A stretch of DNA of 64,000 bases from Lysobacterales bacterium (GTDB taxonomy: Bacteria; Pseudomonadota; Gammaproteobacteria; Xanthomonadales; SZUA-36). The position numbers and the translations under genes are program-made. Where the stretch lies: the NCBI GenBank assembly GCA_021648125.1, contig JAKITK010000003.1:1-64000 (forward strand), in the 5' to 3' direction. This document shows, one piece after another, positions 36,555 through 46,669 of the stretch (positions are counted from its first letter, which is position 1; each line of letters begins with the position of its first letter). The notes beneath the pieces are model-generated. The model worked only from the letters and a program-made list of their open reading frames with translations. It searched no databases and had not been told where the DNA came from.

Positions 36555-36976
36555 TATTGTTCCTCTGCTTCTGTTGCCGCAGCGATAGATAAATTACTGA
36601 AACCCATCTTCGCTAGAACATCCATAGTGGTGACTACATAATGATGGGCGGTTTCACCATCGGCGCGTAAAACCACTGGAACACTGCGGTTAGAGCCTGC
36701 TGCTGCTGTCAATGCTGCTTTCAAAGTTGCCGCCCGGGAATTCAGCAAACCTTGTTGATTGACATACATTCGACCTTCCGCATCAATCGCCACCTCGATG
36801 GCATCGTCTTTTTTCAATTCAGCTTGTTGGCTGGCTTTAGGCAGGGAAATTTTCAAGGCCGTTTGTTTTTCGAAGCTGGTGCTGACCATAAAGAATATAA
36901 GTAACAAAAAGACCACATCAATCAACGGGGTAAGGTTGACCTTGGGTTCTTCCAGTGGGGCGCGTAAAAAATTCAC
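36554..36976 (-). CDS. exbD: ExbD/TolR-family proton-channel protein
   Basis: This 140-residue protein has one N-terminal membrane helix with the functional aspartate (NLTPLIDVVFLLLIFFMVS) followed by a periplasmic domain (EVAIDAEGRMYVNQQG). With ExbB it converts proton motive force into movement of a TonB-like protein or related envelope work. It lies 2 bp after exbB and one base from msbA; the envelope-gene context is typical of an ExbBD pair cotranscribed with lipid A genes. Confidence 0.94.
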   Translation of the reverse strand: MNFLRAPLEEPKVNLTPLIDVVFLLLIFFMVSTSFEKQTALKISLPKASQQAELKKDDAIEVAIDAEGRMYVNQQGLLNSRAATLKAALTAAAGSNRSVPVVLRADGETAHHYVVTTMDVLAKMGFSNLSIAAATEAEEQ

Positions 36977-36978
36977 GA

Positions 36979-37614
36979 TCAGGCGCCTGGAAGGTTCCTG
37001 TGTTTACTCACATTGCCGCGCTCGATAGCATCAATCAAATGAATGGCTTGTTGTTCCATTAACACTACATGCTCGGAAATCAGTCCACGGAAATACCGGT
37101 AAAAGAGCAGCGAGGGAATCGCCACGCTCAAACCCGCGGCGGTGGTAACCAGAGCCTGTGAAATACCTCCAGCCAATTGATTAGCATCACCTACACCATA
37201 GGTTACGATTGCGGCAAAGACCTTAATCATCCCCAGCACAGTACCCAGAAGACCTAATAATGGCGTGATATCGGCAATAGTACCGAGGGTATTTAAAAAT
37301 CGTTGCAACTCATGCACCACATGACGACCGCTTTCTTCTACGGCTTCTTTGAGAATATCGCGTGACCGGTGTCGGTTGAGTAAGGCTGCTGCCAGAATTT
37401 CACCCAGCGGAGAACTCTTCCGCAAGGCGGTCAGGTGGCTATAATCGAGGTCGTCAGTATTGGCCCATGCCTCAACTTTTCCCGGAATATCAGCAGGCAC
37501 AACCCGGCTACGGCGTAAGGTCCAGAAGCGTTCAAGCACAATGGCAAGCGCCAGCACTGAACAGAGGATAATCGGTGCCATGATCCAACCACCGGCTTTA
37601 ATAAATTCCAGCAC
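36979..37614 (-). CDS. exbB: ExbB/TolQ-family proton-channel protein
   Basis: This 211-residue protein has three membrane helices. The TolQ/ExbB signature LGTVLGMIKVFAAIVTYGVGD and ISQALVTTAAGLSVAIPSLLFYRYF line the proton channel. N-terminal IKAGGWIMAPIILCSVLALAIVLERF is typical. First gene of the exbB-exbD-msbA-lpxK-kdsB unit, 156 bp downstream of comEC. Confidence 0.95.
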   Translation of the reverse strand: MLEFIKAGGWIMAPIILCSVLALAIVLERFWTLRRSRVVPADIPGKVEAWANTDDLDYSHLTALRKSSPLGEILAAALLNRHRSRDILKEAVEESGRHVVHELQRFLNTLGTIADITPLLGLLGTVLGMIKVFAAIVTYGVGDANQLAGGISQALVTTAAGLSVAIPSLLFYRYFRGLISEHVVLMEQQAIHLIDAIERGNVSKHRNLPGA

Positions 37615-37770
37615 TGCTAAAGTACTCCCTAAAAATCAACTAAACTATTAACTTGATATTAATTTAAACATCGAGCAAACAACAAGCCCAATATTAGCTT
37701 AATCATCAGCTCGAATTCTAAACCATCTATGCCCTAATGCATATTACCATTATCGGCAGTCACAAGCAGA

Positions 37771-40197
37771 TTAACACTCGCGTGCAGACTGGCGCCATAT
37801 CGCAGCACGGCTGTGTCTAGCGTGTGTCACTTTAGGACTACTGCTGCCGACAGAATAATCCAGCCTGATAGCACCGCAGCGGGCAGTATCCAGCGTTTGA
37901 GCGCCGACCGCTGTATAACGCTCGACAACCGCTGATGACGGCAGTTTAAAGCGATTGCCATGACCGCTAGAAATCAGCGCTATTGATGGTTCCAGTGCAG
38001 TTACAAAGCTTTGCCCTGAGGATGAGGTAGAGCCATGGTGCGGCACGAGTATGAGATTGGCGCGTAATTGTGGATACAATCGCAACAGGCGTTGCTCCAC
38101 GGTCTTACTGATGTCGCCGGTAAATAACCAGTGGAAGTTGCCTGTACGAAATAACAGCACACAGGAGCTATCATTACCCATATAAGGCAGCTCGGGGTTC
38201 GGGTGTAGCACTTCTATACTCAGCCCTGCGGCTTCAAACAAGGGCATGTTCTGGCCGATCGTGCAAGCTGTTGCATTATCAATTTTTGGTCGATTCAAGT
38301 AATAAGCTGCGCTCGGATAAAGGTTACGCAAACTGTGAAGACCACCGGAATGATCATGATCGCCATGGGAAATTACCACGCTAGACAGGGGTTTACCCGT
38401 GGCAGTAATTGCCGGTGCGACAATTGAACCAATAACATCCAGCCCCCTGCCATCACCCGGACCACTGTCATATAACAGTAGGTGGTCAGCTGTCTCGACC
38501 AGTACTGCCAATCCCTGACCAACATCCAGCATTTCCACTCGATAAATAGACTTGCCGAGGCGCTCGTAAGGCAATAGAAGCGGTAGCAGACAGACCAAAA
38601 CCAGACTGTACTTCCAAATACCACCCGCCGATAACAATAGTACTACCGCCACTGTTGCCAGCAACAATAGCGCGGCGTGGGGAACACTAAGCTGTACCGT
38701 AATTGCTGGCATCCAGTGATCTAGCCAGCTTAAATACGCGATTAAATGGTCCAGCAACCAGGCAGCCACAGCCAAAAGCGTTTGTGCAATTGCCGGCCAC
38801 AGCCCCGAAAAGAATATCGCCAGCAGAATTAAAGGCACTAACAACATCCCCGTCAACGGGATGGCCACCAGATTAGCCAACAGGGATGCCACCGGGATGC
38901 GCGAAAATAACATCAGTGTCAGCGGTAACAGCCCGAGCACCACCACCCATTGCGCCCGTAACATAGAATACCAACGGTTTTTGCTGCGTCTACCACCCAG
39001 AAAGAATATCAACCAGGCAACTGCCGTGAACGACAACCAGAAACCCGGATCAATGGCGGACAGAGGATCCAGCAATAACACCCCTATCAAGGCCAGTGAC
39101 CAGGCATGCCATGGATTGATTTTGCGGCGTAAAAACACTCCCACACTCAATACTAGCAGCATAACCAGCGCGCGCTGTGTCGGTAATGACCAGCCTGCCA
39201 GGCAGGCATAAATCAGCGCTAGCACAATTGCGGGAATCAGAATCAACCGTTGTCGGCTGATTCTCGCCAACCACCGGGCACTATTGTTTGGCATTATCAA
39301 TCCGCTTAGACCCAGTAATACCCGGCCTAGGGATAAACCGACCAAAGCTACCAAGCCAATATGCAAGCCTGAAATGGCTAGCAAATGTGCTGTTCCTGTG
39401 CGGGCAAACAAGTCTCGTGTTACTGGATCCAGACGCGATTTATCGGCGATCCCAAGTGCTCGTATTAGCGCATTTGCTGGTTCAGAATTCCCTACCCCCA
39501 GATTTTCCAGTTGCTCGGAGAGTTGCTGGCGCCAGCGTAATCCGAACAATCCCTGGGGCTCGTCCTCGCTCGCCGATAGCGGCTCACCGCTAATAACAGT
39601 AGCCAAGCCTCCAATATTTTGGCGAAACAACCAGCGTTCGTAATCAAAACCGGTAAAATTTAACTTACCTCTGGGTGGTTTGAGTCGCAATTGTAGTTGC
39701 CATCGTTCAGCCGCAGCAATCATCGGCGCATTTGCATACCACTGCACCAGTAGATTTTTGGGCAGGCCGGGAATCGGCTGATCGAGCTGAAAAAGAAACC
39801 TGGCATCAAACCCAATGGCATCACTATTGGTACTCGAATAACGATTCTTCGACACCCGTATGCTTGGTAGGTTTGTTACTACCCCTGTCAGCATCAGGGT
39901 TTGCCCATTGAACGCGGGATCGAGCTGGTCTGCAAGGATAGCTCTCGCCAAAAACAGAGTGACTCCGACAGCGAGTAGAAAACAAACGACTAAACTGCGA
40001 TAAACAAATATGACTTTATCACTTTTGGGTAGCCAGCAAATAACACCAGCAAGTAGCAGGCAAACCACTTCGAAACGAAATTCCGGCAACTGCGGCAGTT
40101 GCACTACCGATAACACCCCAGCAAGATACACCAGAGCCAACACACTGCTGCTAAGCCTGCGGCTCGTAGCATTACTGCCATTACCCTCTAATTTCAT
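37771..40197 (-). CDS. comEC: ComEC/Rec2-family DNA uptake channel
   Basis: This 808-residue protein has an N-terminal membrane pair and soluble DUF4131-like domain, a central Competence domain with many membrane helices (LLAISGLHIGLVALVGL, GWSLPTQRALVMLLV), and a C-terminal metallo-beta-lactamase-like domain (DVGQGLAVLVE, SHGDHDHSGGLHSL, LVPHHGSTSSS). It is thought to carry single-stranded DNA across the inner membrane during transformation. Complete frame and motifs suggest potential competence. Located between lolD and exbB. Confidence 0.95.
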   Translation of the reverse strand: MKLEGNGSNATSRRLSSSVLALVYLAGVLSVVQLPQLPEFRFEVVCLLLAGVICWLPKSDKVIFVYRSLVVCFLLAVGVTLFLARAILADQLDPAFNGQTLMLTGVVTNLPSIRVSKNRYSSTNSDAIGFDARFLFQLDQPIPGLPKNLLVQWYANAPMIAAAERWQLQLRLKPPRGKLNFTGFDYERWLFRQNIGGLATVISGEPLSASEDEPQGLFGLRWRQQLSEQLENLGVGNSEPANALIRALGIADKSRLDPVTRDLFARTGTAHLLAISGLHIGLVALVGLSLGRVLLGLSGLIMPNNSARWLARISRQRLILIPAIVLALIYACLAGWSLPTQRALVMLLVLSVGVFLRRKINPWHAWSLALIGVLLLDPLSAIDPGFWLSFTAVAWLIFFLGGRRSKNRWYSMLRAQWVVVLGLLPLTLMLFSRIPVASLLANLVAIPLTGMLLVPLILLAIFFSGLWPAIAQTLLAVAAWLLDHLIAYLSWLDHWMPAITVQLSVPHAALLLLATVAVVLLLSAGGIWKYSLVLVCLLPLLLPYERLGKSIYRVEMLDVGQGLAVLVETADHLLLYDSGPGDGRGLDVIGSIVAPAITATGKPLSSVVISHGDHDHSGGLHSLRNLYPSAAYYLNRPKIDNATACTIGQNMPLFEAAGLSIEVLHPNPELPYMGNDSSCVLLFRTGNFHWLFTGDISKTVEQRLLRLYPQLRANLILVPHHGSTSSSGQSFVTALEPSIALISSGHGNRFKLPSSAVVERYTAVGAQTLDTARCGAIRLDYSVGSSSPKVTHARHSRAAIWRQSAREC

Positions 40198-40229
40198 TCC
40201 CTTTTTCGCCCCCCCGCGATTGTGTTTTT

Positions 40230-40922
40230 TTAGACTGGAACTAAGCTGCCCTGACGAAGCTCATAAAGCCGATCCATGCGTTTGGCCAGACCCGGGTCAT
40301 GAGTGACCATCACCAGTGAAGTTTTGTTTTCCTGATTAAGATCCAGCATCAGATCCCAAACCAGCGATGCATTGGTTTCATCCAAATTACCGGTTGGTTC
40401 GTCCCCGAGTATTATTGCCGGTTGCCCGGCAAGCGCACGGGCAACCGCAGCGCGCTGGCGCTCGCCACCGGAGAGCTCTCCGGGCTTGTGATTCAAGCGC
40501 TGCCCTAAACCCACGGCATCCAGCTGGCGTTTTGCAATACTGGCTGCAGATTCCGCGCTTTCACCGCGAATCAATAAGGGCATGGCAACATTCTCCAGCG
40601 CGGTGAATTCCGCCAATAGATGATGAAATTGGTAAATAAAGCCCAACTTCAAGTTGCGCAGTTTTTCGCGTTTACTGGCCGATTGCTGCCACAGTGACTG
40701 ACCCGCAATAATGACTTCACCGGCATTGGGTTTATCCAAGCCACCAAGGATATGTAATAGCGTACTTTTACCGGTGCCTGAGGCGCCAAGAATAGCGATA
40801 TTTTCTGCCGGGGCTATTTCCAGACTTACCCCATCCAGTACTTTCAGTTCTTCCACGCCTTGCCGATAGGATTTACTAATACCCCTACAGGTTAAAACCG
40901 GCGGTATTGTGTTGTCATTCAT
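40230..40922 (-). CDS. lolD: Lipoprotein-releasing ABC transporter ATPase
   Basis: This 230-residue ATPase starts MNDNTIPPVLTCRGISKSY at ATG 40922, 8 bp inside the end of lolC; a longer in-frame start at 41024 would lie within lolC and is rejected. Motifs are GASGTGKSTLLHILGGLD (Walker A), LSGGERQRAAVARAL and IILGDEPTGNLDE. It powers release of lipoproteins from the inner membrane to LolA, which is also encoded in this window. Confidence 0.96.
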   Translation of the reverse strand: MNDNTIPPVLTCRGISKSYRQGVEELKVLDGVSLEIAPAENIAILGASGTGKSTLLHILGGLDKPNAGEVIIAGQSLWQQSASKREKLRNLKLGFIYQFHHLLAEFTALENVAMPLLIRGESAESAASIAKRQLDAVGLGQRLNHKPGELSGGERQRAAVARALAGQPAIILGDEPTGNLDETNASLVWDLMLDLNQENKTSLVMVTHDPGLAKRMDRLYELRQGSLVPV

Positions 40923-42159
40923 AGCTGAGCGCCTCTGCTGGATGCACCCTACCCGCTCTCCAAGCCGGATAAATTGTGGAAAGCACTGAAATAGCCAAGG
41001 ACATGCTGGCAAATTTGTATACATCCGGCCACTTCAAATCAGATGGCAGCTCACTAATATAATAAATATCAGACGGCAGTAACTCATAACCGGCTAGTTG
41101 TTCTATCCACGGCACCACAGTGCCAACATTCAAGGCCAGCGTTACCCCGCCGATAACCCCAAAGAGTGTACCGATGATGCCGATAAGTGTTCCCTGAATT
41201 ATAAATATGCGCATGATAGTGCCAGATGATGTCCCCATAGTTTTAAGAATGGCAATATCGGCCTGTTTATCCGTTACCACCATCACCAGAGTAGAGATTA
41301 TATTAAAAGCAGCTACGGCGACAATCAGAAAAAGGATGATAAACATGACGGACTTTTCCGTTTTTACCGCACGGAAATAGTTCGCATTTTCCTGAGTCCA
41401 GTCGCGCACCTGAAATAAACCCTGTAGTTCTGAGGCGATATCCTGACCAACTTGCCGGGCTTTGAACATATCATCCAACTGTAGGCGAATACCCCCAGCA
41501 GCATTTCCCAGTCGGAACAGCTTACCGGCATCGGTGAGGTGAATAATCGCCAGTGAGGTATCGTATTCATGCACCCCGATTTCAAATACTCCAGCCACAG
41601 TAAAGCGTCGCATCGGTGGAATAACCCCAACCGGGGTCGCGCGTAATTCTGGCGCATAGACTGTCACCTTATCGCCCACCCTCATCCCCAAGCGCCGAGC
41701 TAGACCGCTGCCCAGAAAAACCCGATATTCACCAGCCACCAGATCGCCTAGCTCGCCTTCAAGCATGTGCTCGCCTACATCCGAAACCGTCATCTCTAAT
41801 TGCGGGTCGATACCGCGAACCAAAACACCTTTAACAGCACGACCCTGGATCATGGTTTCGCGTTCAATAAAAGGTGCCGCACCCACAACTTGCGGATGTG
41901 CGCGTGCCATCTCCACCACCTTTTGCCAATCTTTTAGTTTGCCATCCCAGGGTGTAACCACTGCATGGGAAACCATTCCGAGTATGCGTTCACGAATTTC
42001 CTTCTCGAAGCCATTCATTACCGACAGCACGGTAATCAGCGCGGTCACGCCAAGAGCAATACCCAGCATTGAGATCAGGGATATGAATGAAATAAAATGA
42101 TTTTGTCGTTTGGCGCGCAAATAACGCAGGCCAACGAATAGTGATAAGGGCTGATACAT
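40915..42159 (-). CDS. lolC: Lipoprotein-releasing system permease (LolC/LolE family)
   Basis: This 414-residue permease has one N-terminal and three C-terminal membrane helices around a large periplasmic MacB-like domain. Family motifs are LFVGLRYLRAKRQNHFISFI, LGVTALITVLSVMNGFEKE and DIAILKTMGTSSGTIMRIF. It works with LolD to extract lipoproteins destined for the outer membrane. No second permease follows lolD in this window, so it may act as a single LolF-type homodimer, or lolE may lie elsewhere. Confidence 0.93.
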   Translation of the reverse strand: MYQPLSLFVGLRYLRAKRQNHFISFISLISMLGIALGVTALITVLSVMNGFEKEIRERILGMVSHAVVTPWDGKLKDWQKVVEMARAHPQVVGAAPFIERETMIQGRAVKGVLVRGIDPQLEMTVSDVGEHMLEGELGDLVAGEYRVFLGSGLARRLGMRVGDKVTVYAPELRATPVGVIPPMRRFTVAGVFEIGVHEYDTSLAIIHLTDAGKLFRLGNAAGGIRLQLDDMFKARQVGQDIASELQGLFQVRDWTQENANYFRAVKTEKSVMFIILFLIVAVAAFNIISTLVMVVTDKQADIAILKTMGTSSGTIMRIFIIQGTLIGIIGTLFGVIGGVTLALNVGTVVPWIEQLAGYELLPSDIYYISELPSDLKWPDVYKFASMSLAISVLSTIYPAWRAGRVHPAEALSYE

Positions 42160-42174
42160 TGCGGAATTAGACCT

Positions 42175-43104
42175 CTAAATGGGTAGTTTGTCGAGTAATT
42201 CGCGAAGTTTTTCTGGTAAAGGCGCTGTAATCGGTAACATTTCACCGCTGGACAATGGAATATCCAGCCGTTGCGCATGCAGAAATAAGTTTTTCAAACC
42301 CAAAACCCGTAGCGCTTTATTAAATTCCTTATCCCCATATTTACTATCCCCGGCTAATGGATGACCGAGTGCCTGGGCATGTACGCGGATTTGATGGGTG
42401 CGCCCGGTGGTGATTTGCACCTCAACATAATCAGCCTGTTGATAGCTTTGCAGGCGGGTAAAAATTGAATGCGCTTGCTTGCCGAAGTTATGATCGACAA
42501 CAACCACACGCTCGCCACCACGGCCGCTGGCTTTAATTAAAGGCAAATTCACCTCTATAGGTTGCTCCGGTAAGCGCCCCTGAAGCAAGGCAAGGTAAGA
42601 TTTATGCATACCACCTTGCTTTAATAAATCATGAATCCGTTTTAGACTTTCACGGCTCCGCGCTAACACCAAGCAACCCGAGGTCTCGCGATCAAGCCGA
42701 TGAGCCAAGTCTAAATCAGGTTCAGAAAACGCCAATCGGGCAGCATCAATAAGGCCCCAGCTTAATCCGCTACCGCCATGTACGGCCAAACCGGCGGGTT
42801 TATTCAGCACCAACAAGTCTTTGTCATTAAATAACACGGCATTTCTAAGCTGCTGCACCACCGAGCCAGGCGGTACGGCCTGTGACTTATCTATTAGGTA
42901 GGCCGGTGGAATTCGTACCCGGTCGCCGGTGAGCAACTTCTGTGTAGGCTTAGCCCGCTTGCTATTAACCCTGACCTGACCTGTGCGAATCAGGCGATAC
43001 AAGGCCGACCGAGGCAAACCTTTCATTTCCCGTAGTAAAAAATTATCCAGTCGTTGACCTTCGCGATTTTCCGATATTTCCACTGTGCGACTATCTTGTT
43101 GCAT
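42175..43104 (-). CDS. rluC: 23S rRNA pseudouridine synthase, RluC family
   Basis: This 309-residue enzyme has an N-terminal S4 RNA-binding domain (QRLDNFLLREMKGLPRSALYR) and a catalytic pseudouridine synthase domain with the nucleophile in HRLDRETSGCLVLAR. QITTGRTHQIRVHAQALGHPLAGD follows. RluC modifies U955, U2504 and U2580 of E. coli 23S rRNA. It is divergent from rne, the same pairing as in E. coli. Confidence 0.94.
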   Translation of the reverse strand: MQQDSRTVEISENREGQRLDNFLLREMKGLPRSALYRLIRTGQVRVNSKRAKPTQKLLTGDRVRIPPAYLIDKSQAVPPGSVVQQLRNAVLFNDKDLLVLNKPAGLAVHGGSGLSWGLIDAARLAFSEPDLDLAHRLDRETSGCLVLARSRESLKRIHDLLKQGGMHKSYLALLQGRLPEQPIEVNLPLIKASGRGGERVVVVDHNFGKQAHSIFTRLQSYQQADYVEVQITTGRTHQIRVHAQALGHPLAGDSKYGDKEFNKALRVLGLKNLFLHAQRLDIPLSSGEMLPITAPLPEKLRELLDKLPI

Positions 43105-43440
43105 AAAAAAGCCTCTGCTACATACTTGCTTGAACTATAAATTTTGCCCGCAACTCTCAATGAATTTCTTTTAGAAGATCGCCTAAGCTATTGAATATAT
43201 GAAAGCAAGCCATTATAATTCACCTGTTCGACAGAATGTATCAATTTATTCTCTTGTTATTACTCTTGAACAAACAGTTTTATTTGCATTGTCCGCCCTC
43301 TGCGCAAAATTTATTTTAGCAGCAGTAGCATCAGTACAGTGCAATATATCAAGTATTTAAGTTGCGGAATATAACCGCCAAAATACTGCCAGCCGAGACC
43401 GCCTTTATAACTAAAAAACAGCGGTTAGTTTCCGGCACTA
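43105..43440. promoter_or_regulatory. rluC-rne divergent spacer, rluC side
   Basis: The stretch upstream of rluC is AT-rich and holds no convincing gene. A TATAAC near 43403-43408 in cgcctttataactaaa is a candidate -10 for rne and would give a leader of roughly 350 nt. The assignment is tentative. Confidence 0.3.
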
Positions 43441-43767
43441 GGCGTAAGTTAAATTTTGACACGCCAGAAAATTATTACAGGTGGCCTTAACAAACCCACC
43501 TACCGGTGAAACCGAATGAATAACGGTTTCACATTTAAATTAAAACTAATAGCGGTGTTCCTGGAGCGGCAAGCCGATTTCAGGGAAATAATTTAATCAC
43601 AGCGCCTGCATCATCGGTCGCTGTAAATTAGAGAATATCGAAACAATAGACTGTTGAGGGGTTTTCCTCCGGTCTTGTTTAAAATGATATTTTATTCAGA
43701 TAAAACAGCCTAATAGCTAGATTTTATCTGGTGTTCTGCTCCGGGAAAACCCGAGGAACACGCTAAA
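43441..43767 (+). promoter_or_regulatory. Structured 5' leader of rne
   Basis: Several hairpins occur in series: ggcgt/acgcc (43441-43465), aggtgg/ccacct (43479-43501), gtgaaaccg/cggtttcac (43506-43532) and cagataaaa/ttttatctg (43697-43730). In addition gggttttcc (43659-43667) pairs perfectly with ggaaaaccc (43744-43752), next to the ribosome site GAGGAA (43753-43758). The overlapping ttcctc (43664-43669) is complementary to that ribosome site, so two exclusive pairings are possible. E. coli rne is autoregulated through leader hairpins; a similar role is inferred here. Confidence 0.7.
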
Positions 43768-46617
43768 ATGAAACGCATGTTAATAAATGCTACACAGCCT
43801 GAAGAGCTGCGCGTAGCAATCGCAAACGGTCAGCACTTGCTTGACCTTGATATCGAAGTCCCCTCTGCCGATCAAAAGAAAGGCAATATTTACAAAGCTA
43901 AAATCACCCGTGTAGAAGCCAGCCTTGAAGCTTGCTTTGTGGACTTTGGCTCAGAACGCCACGGCTTCCTGCCGATGAAGGAAATCAATCCGTCCTGTTA
44001 TAAGGATTCCGCAAGCAAAACCGATGGCCGTCCCAAGATTCGAGAAGTCGTCAGCGAAGGCCAGGAAATCATCGTCCAGGTGACTAAAGAAGAACGCGAC
44101 CACAAGGGCGCTGCTCTGACCACCAATATTTCCTTGGCAGGACGGTATATGGTTTTGATGCCAACCAATGGTCGAGCCGGTGGTGTATCTCGCCGCATTG
44201 AGGGTGAAGAACGCCAACAGATTAAAGAACAGCTGAAACATCTGGAAGTCCCTAAAACCATGGGACTGATCGTCCGCACAGCTTGTGTTGGACGGGATCT
44301 TGAAGAACTCCAATGGGATCTCGACTACCTGTTACACCTGTGGTCAGCCATAGAAAAAGCTGCCGAGACCCGTAAAGCCCCGTTCCTGATCTATCAGGAA
44401 AGCAATCTTATTATCCGCGCGCTACGCGATTACCTGCGCAACGATATCGGTGAAATCCTCATCGACAGCGAGTCTACTTTTAATGAAGCACGCGAATTTA
44501 TGCAGCAAGTTATGCCGCACAACATTCGCAAACTTAAGTTATACACCGATAGAACGCCATTATTTAATCGCTACCAAATTGAAAGCCAGATTGAATCAGC
44601 TTTCTCACGCCAGGTACACCTGCCCTCAGGTGGTTCAATCGTGATTGACAATACTGAAGCGCTGATCGCTATTGATATTAACTCTGCCCGCTCCACAAAA
44701 GGAGCCGGGATTGAAGAAACCGCTTATCACACCAACTTGGAATCGGCCGAAGAAATAGCTCGTCAATTTCGTCTGCGTGACATGGGTGGGCTGGTGGTCA
44801 TCGACTTTATTGATATGACCAATCGCCGTCACCAAAAAGATGTAGAAGACCGTTTGCGTAGCGCGGTAAAAATGGATAAGGCCAGAATTCAAGTGGGTCG
44901 AATTTCACGCTTCGGACTACTGGAAATGTCACGCCAGCGCTTACGACCTTCTCTTGGCGAGTCTAGCAAAGAAACCTGCCCTCGTTGTGACGGCCAGGGT
45001 CGTATTCGTAGCGTAGAATCATTGTCGCTATCTATCCTAAGGCTTATGGAAGAAGAGTCGATGAAGGACTTCAGCGGCCAAATCATTGCTGAAGTACCCA
45101 CAAGTGTCGCTAATTTCCTACTCAACGAAAAGCGCGATGCCGTACGCATATTAGAGAAACGCAGTAAAATTTCGATCCTAATTCTTGCCAATAACCAGAT
45201 GAAGCATCCGAAGTTTGAAATTCGCCGGATTCGCAAAGATGAAGTATCCGAAGATGCCAGTTTTGAACAAACCACCGAAACCAAAGTGGATATTATTGCC
45301 AACCAGGTTACTCAGGCGAACATCGCATTGGATAAACCGGTAGTATCACGCATCGCACAACAACGCGCCCCGGCTCGCCAAGCTTCAACAACTGCCACAG
45401 ATACCAAGAACCCTGGGCTGCTTGCCCGCGTGTTCAGTTTCCTTAGTGGTAGCGCCGAAGAAGAAACGCAAAAATCCGATAGCCGCAGCAAGAAAACCAC
45501 TAAAAAACGCGGCAAGAAAACCACCCCTCAAGGTAGCGCACAATCGAGCCAACGCAACCGCAGACAGCCGCAACAACAGAATCAACAACAAGCTGCAGGC
45601 GGCAGTAATCAGCAACAGAAAAAGAAAGTCAGCAAAAAAACCAGTAAAAAGAAAACTACGCGGAGACGCGGTGGTCGCAATCAGAATCAAAATAAAAACC
45701 AGAACCAAAATCAGCAGCAGATGCAAAATCAACAACAACCCGCGGCTAAACAACAAAACCAGCAGCCGAACTCAGCAGCCGGGAATGTAAAAACCAACGA
45801 AGCGAAAGTGGTTGAAGCCGATGGCAATGCTCGCCCTGCCATAGATGGCAATACACAGCAACCGGCTAGCGATACACCGCGCAGGCAACCGCGTCGTCGC
45901 CGCTCGCCCTATAAAACATCCGGTAAAGGAAATAATCGAGCGCCCGCAAAACCGACTGAAAACAAAGTCGAGACAACAACTACAGACAAACCCTCAGGCG
46001 TTACGCCAAGTCAAAGCCAAAGTCAGAGTCAGAGCCCGAGCCAAGACCAGGGCCAAAGCAAAGCAGTAAATACACCGGTAAAAACCGAGAAAACCGAAAA
46101 AATCACGGCTCAACCCGTTATTGAATCTAAGCCAAGCACGCCGGTAAAAACCGAAAAGCCAGCTGCCGATAAAGCGGCAAGTACTGAAACCAGTAACGAA
46201 AAGCCTGTAGCAAAAGCCAGTAGTACTGTAGAAAAACCCGTTGCTAAAACTACTCGCAGCAGAAAACCGGCAGCGAAAAAAATCGCGGCAGCCAGCGATG
46301 CTAATCCCGCAAAGAAAACTGATACAGGAGCACCGGGATCAGAGAAACTTAGTAAAACAGCAGAAAAGACATCCGACAAGCCAAGCAAGGCTCCAGTTAC
46401 TAAAAAAGCGGATACTAAAAAACCAGTGGCTAAAAAAGTCGTGGCCAAAAACACCAGCACCTCAAGCGGTCTGGAAAACGCACCATCCGCTGCAGCTGAG
46501 CCACCTCCGGGCCTGTTTAAACTAAAGAGCAGTGCTGATGGAAAAATCAAGGTTGAACCGTTGAAGAAAAACCCGTTGCAGGCCTCGATTGATGCCTCTC
46601 GTACAAAGTCTGATTAA
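43768..46617 (+). CDS. rne: Ribonuclease E
   Basis: This 949-residue endoribonuclease initiates mRNA decay and processes rRNA and tRNA. The catalytic half has the S1 domain from residue 38 ([20 protein letters not shown]), the 5' sensor and DNase I-like region with [13 protein letters not shown] and [11 protein letters not shown], and the zinc-link CPRCDGQG near residue 404. Beyond residue 510 the tail is low-complexity, rich in K, Q, N, R and A with short repeats (KPVAKK, QNQNQ, SQSQS), typical of the degradosome scaffold and RNA-binding regions. Start [17 protein letters not shown] matches the family. Followed by a strong terminator. Confidence 0.97.
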   Translation: MKRMLINATQPEELRVAIANGQHLLDLDIEVPSADQKKGNIYKAKITRVEASLEACFVDFGSERHGFLPMKEINPSCYKDSASKTDGRPKIREVVSEGQEIIVQVTKEERDHKGAALTTNISLAGRYMVLMPTNGRAGGVSRRIEGEERQQIKEQLKHLEVPKTMGLIVRTACVGRDLEELQWDLDYLLHLWSAIEKAAETRKAPFLIYQESNLIIRALRDYLRNDIGEILIDSESTFNEAREFMQQVMPHNIRKLKLYTDRTPLFNRYQIESQIESAFSRQVHLPSGGSIVIDNTEALIAIDINSARSTKGAGIEETAYHTNLESAEEIARQFRLRDMGGLVVIDFIDMTNRRHQKDVEDRLRSAVKMDKARIQVGRISRFGLLEMSRQRLRPSLGESSKETCPRCDGQGRIRSVESLSLSILRLMEEESMKDFSGQIIAEVPTSVANFLLNEKRDAVRILEKRSKISILILANNQMKHPKFEIRRIRKDEVSEDASFEQTTETKVDIIANQVTQANIALDKPVVSRIAQQRAPARQASTTATDTKNPGLLARVFSFLSGSAEEETQKSDSRSKKTTKKRGKKTTPQGSAQSSQRNRRQPQQQNQQQAAGGSNQQQKKKVSKKTSKKKTTRRRGGRNQNQNKNQNQNQQQMQNQQQPAAKQQNQQPNSAAGNVKTNEAKVVEADGNARPAIDGNTQQPASDTPRRQPRRRRSPYKTSGKGNNRAPAKPTENKVETTTTDKPSGVTPSQSQSQSQSPSQDQGQSKAVNTPVKTEKTEKITAQPVIESKPSTPVKTEKPAADKAASTETSNEKPVAKASSTVEKPVAKTTRSRKPAAKKIAAASDANPAKKTDTGAPGSEKLSKTAEKTSDKPSKAPVTKKADTKKPVAKKVVAKNTSTSSGLENAPSAAAEPPPGLFKLKSSADGKIKVEPLKKNPLQASIDASRTKSD

Positions 46618-46629
46618 GCATAATGCTTT

Positions 46630-46661
46630 AGCCGGGACAGTATGAATGTACTGCCCCGGCT
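46630..46661 (+). terminator. Terminator between rne and gacA
   Basis: AGCCGGGACAGTA and TACTGCCCCGGCT form a 13-bp stem with one mismatch around the loop TGAATG, followed by ATTTTAATTT. It lies between convergent genes and probably serves both strands. Confidence 0.88.
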
Positions 46662-46669
46662 ATTTTAAT

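Noticed and set aside
40923-41024. N-terminal extension of LolD by 34 residues
   Set aside because: The extension lies inside lolC and does not resemble LolD; the family start MNDNTIPPVL at 40922 fits length and coupling.
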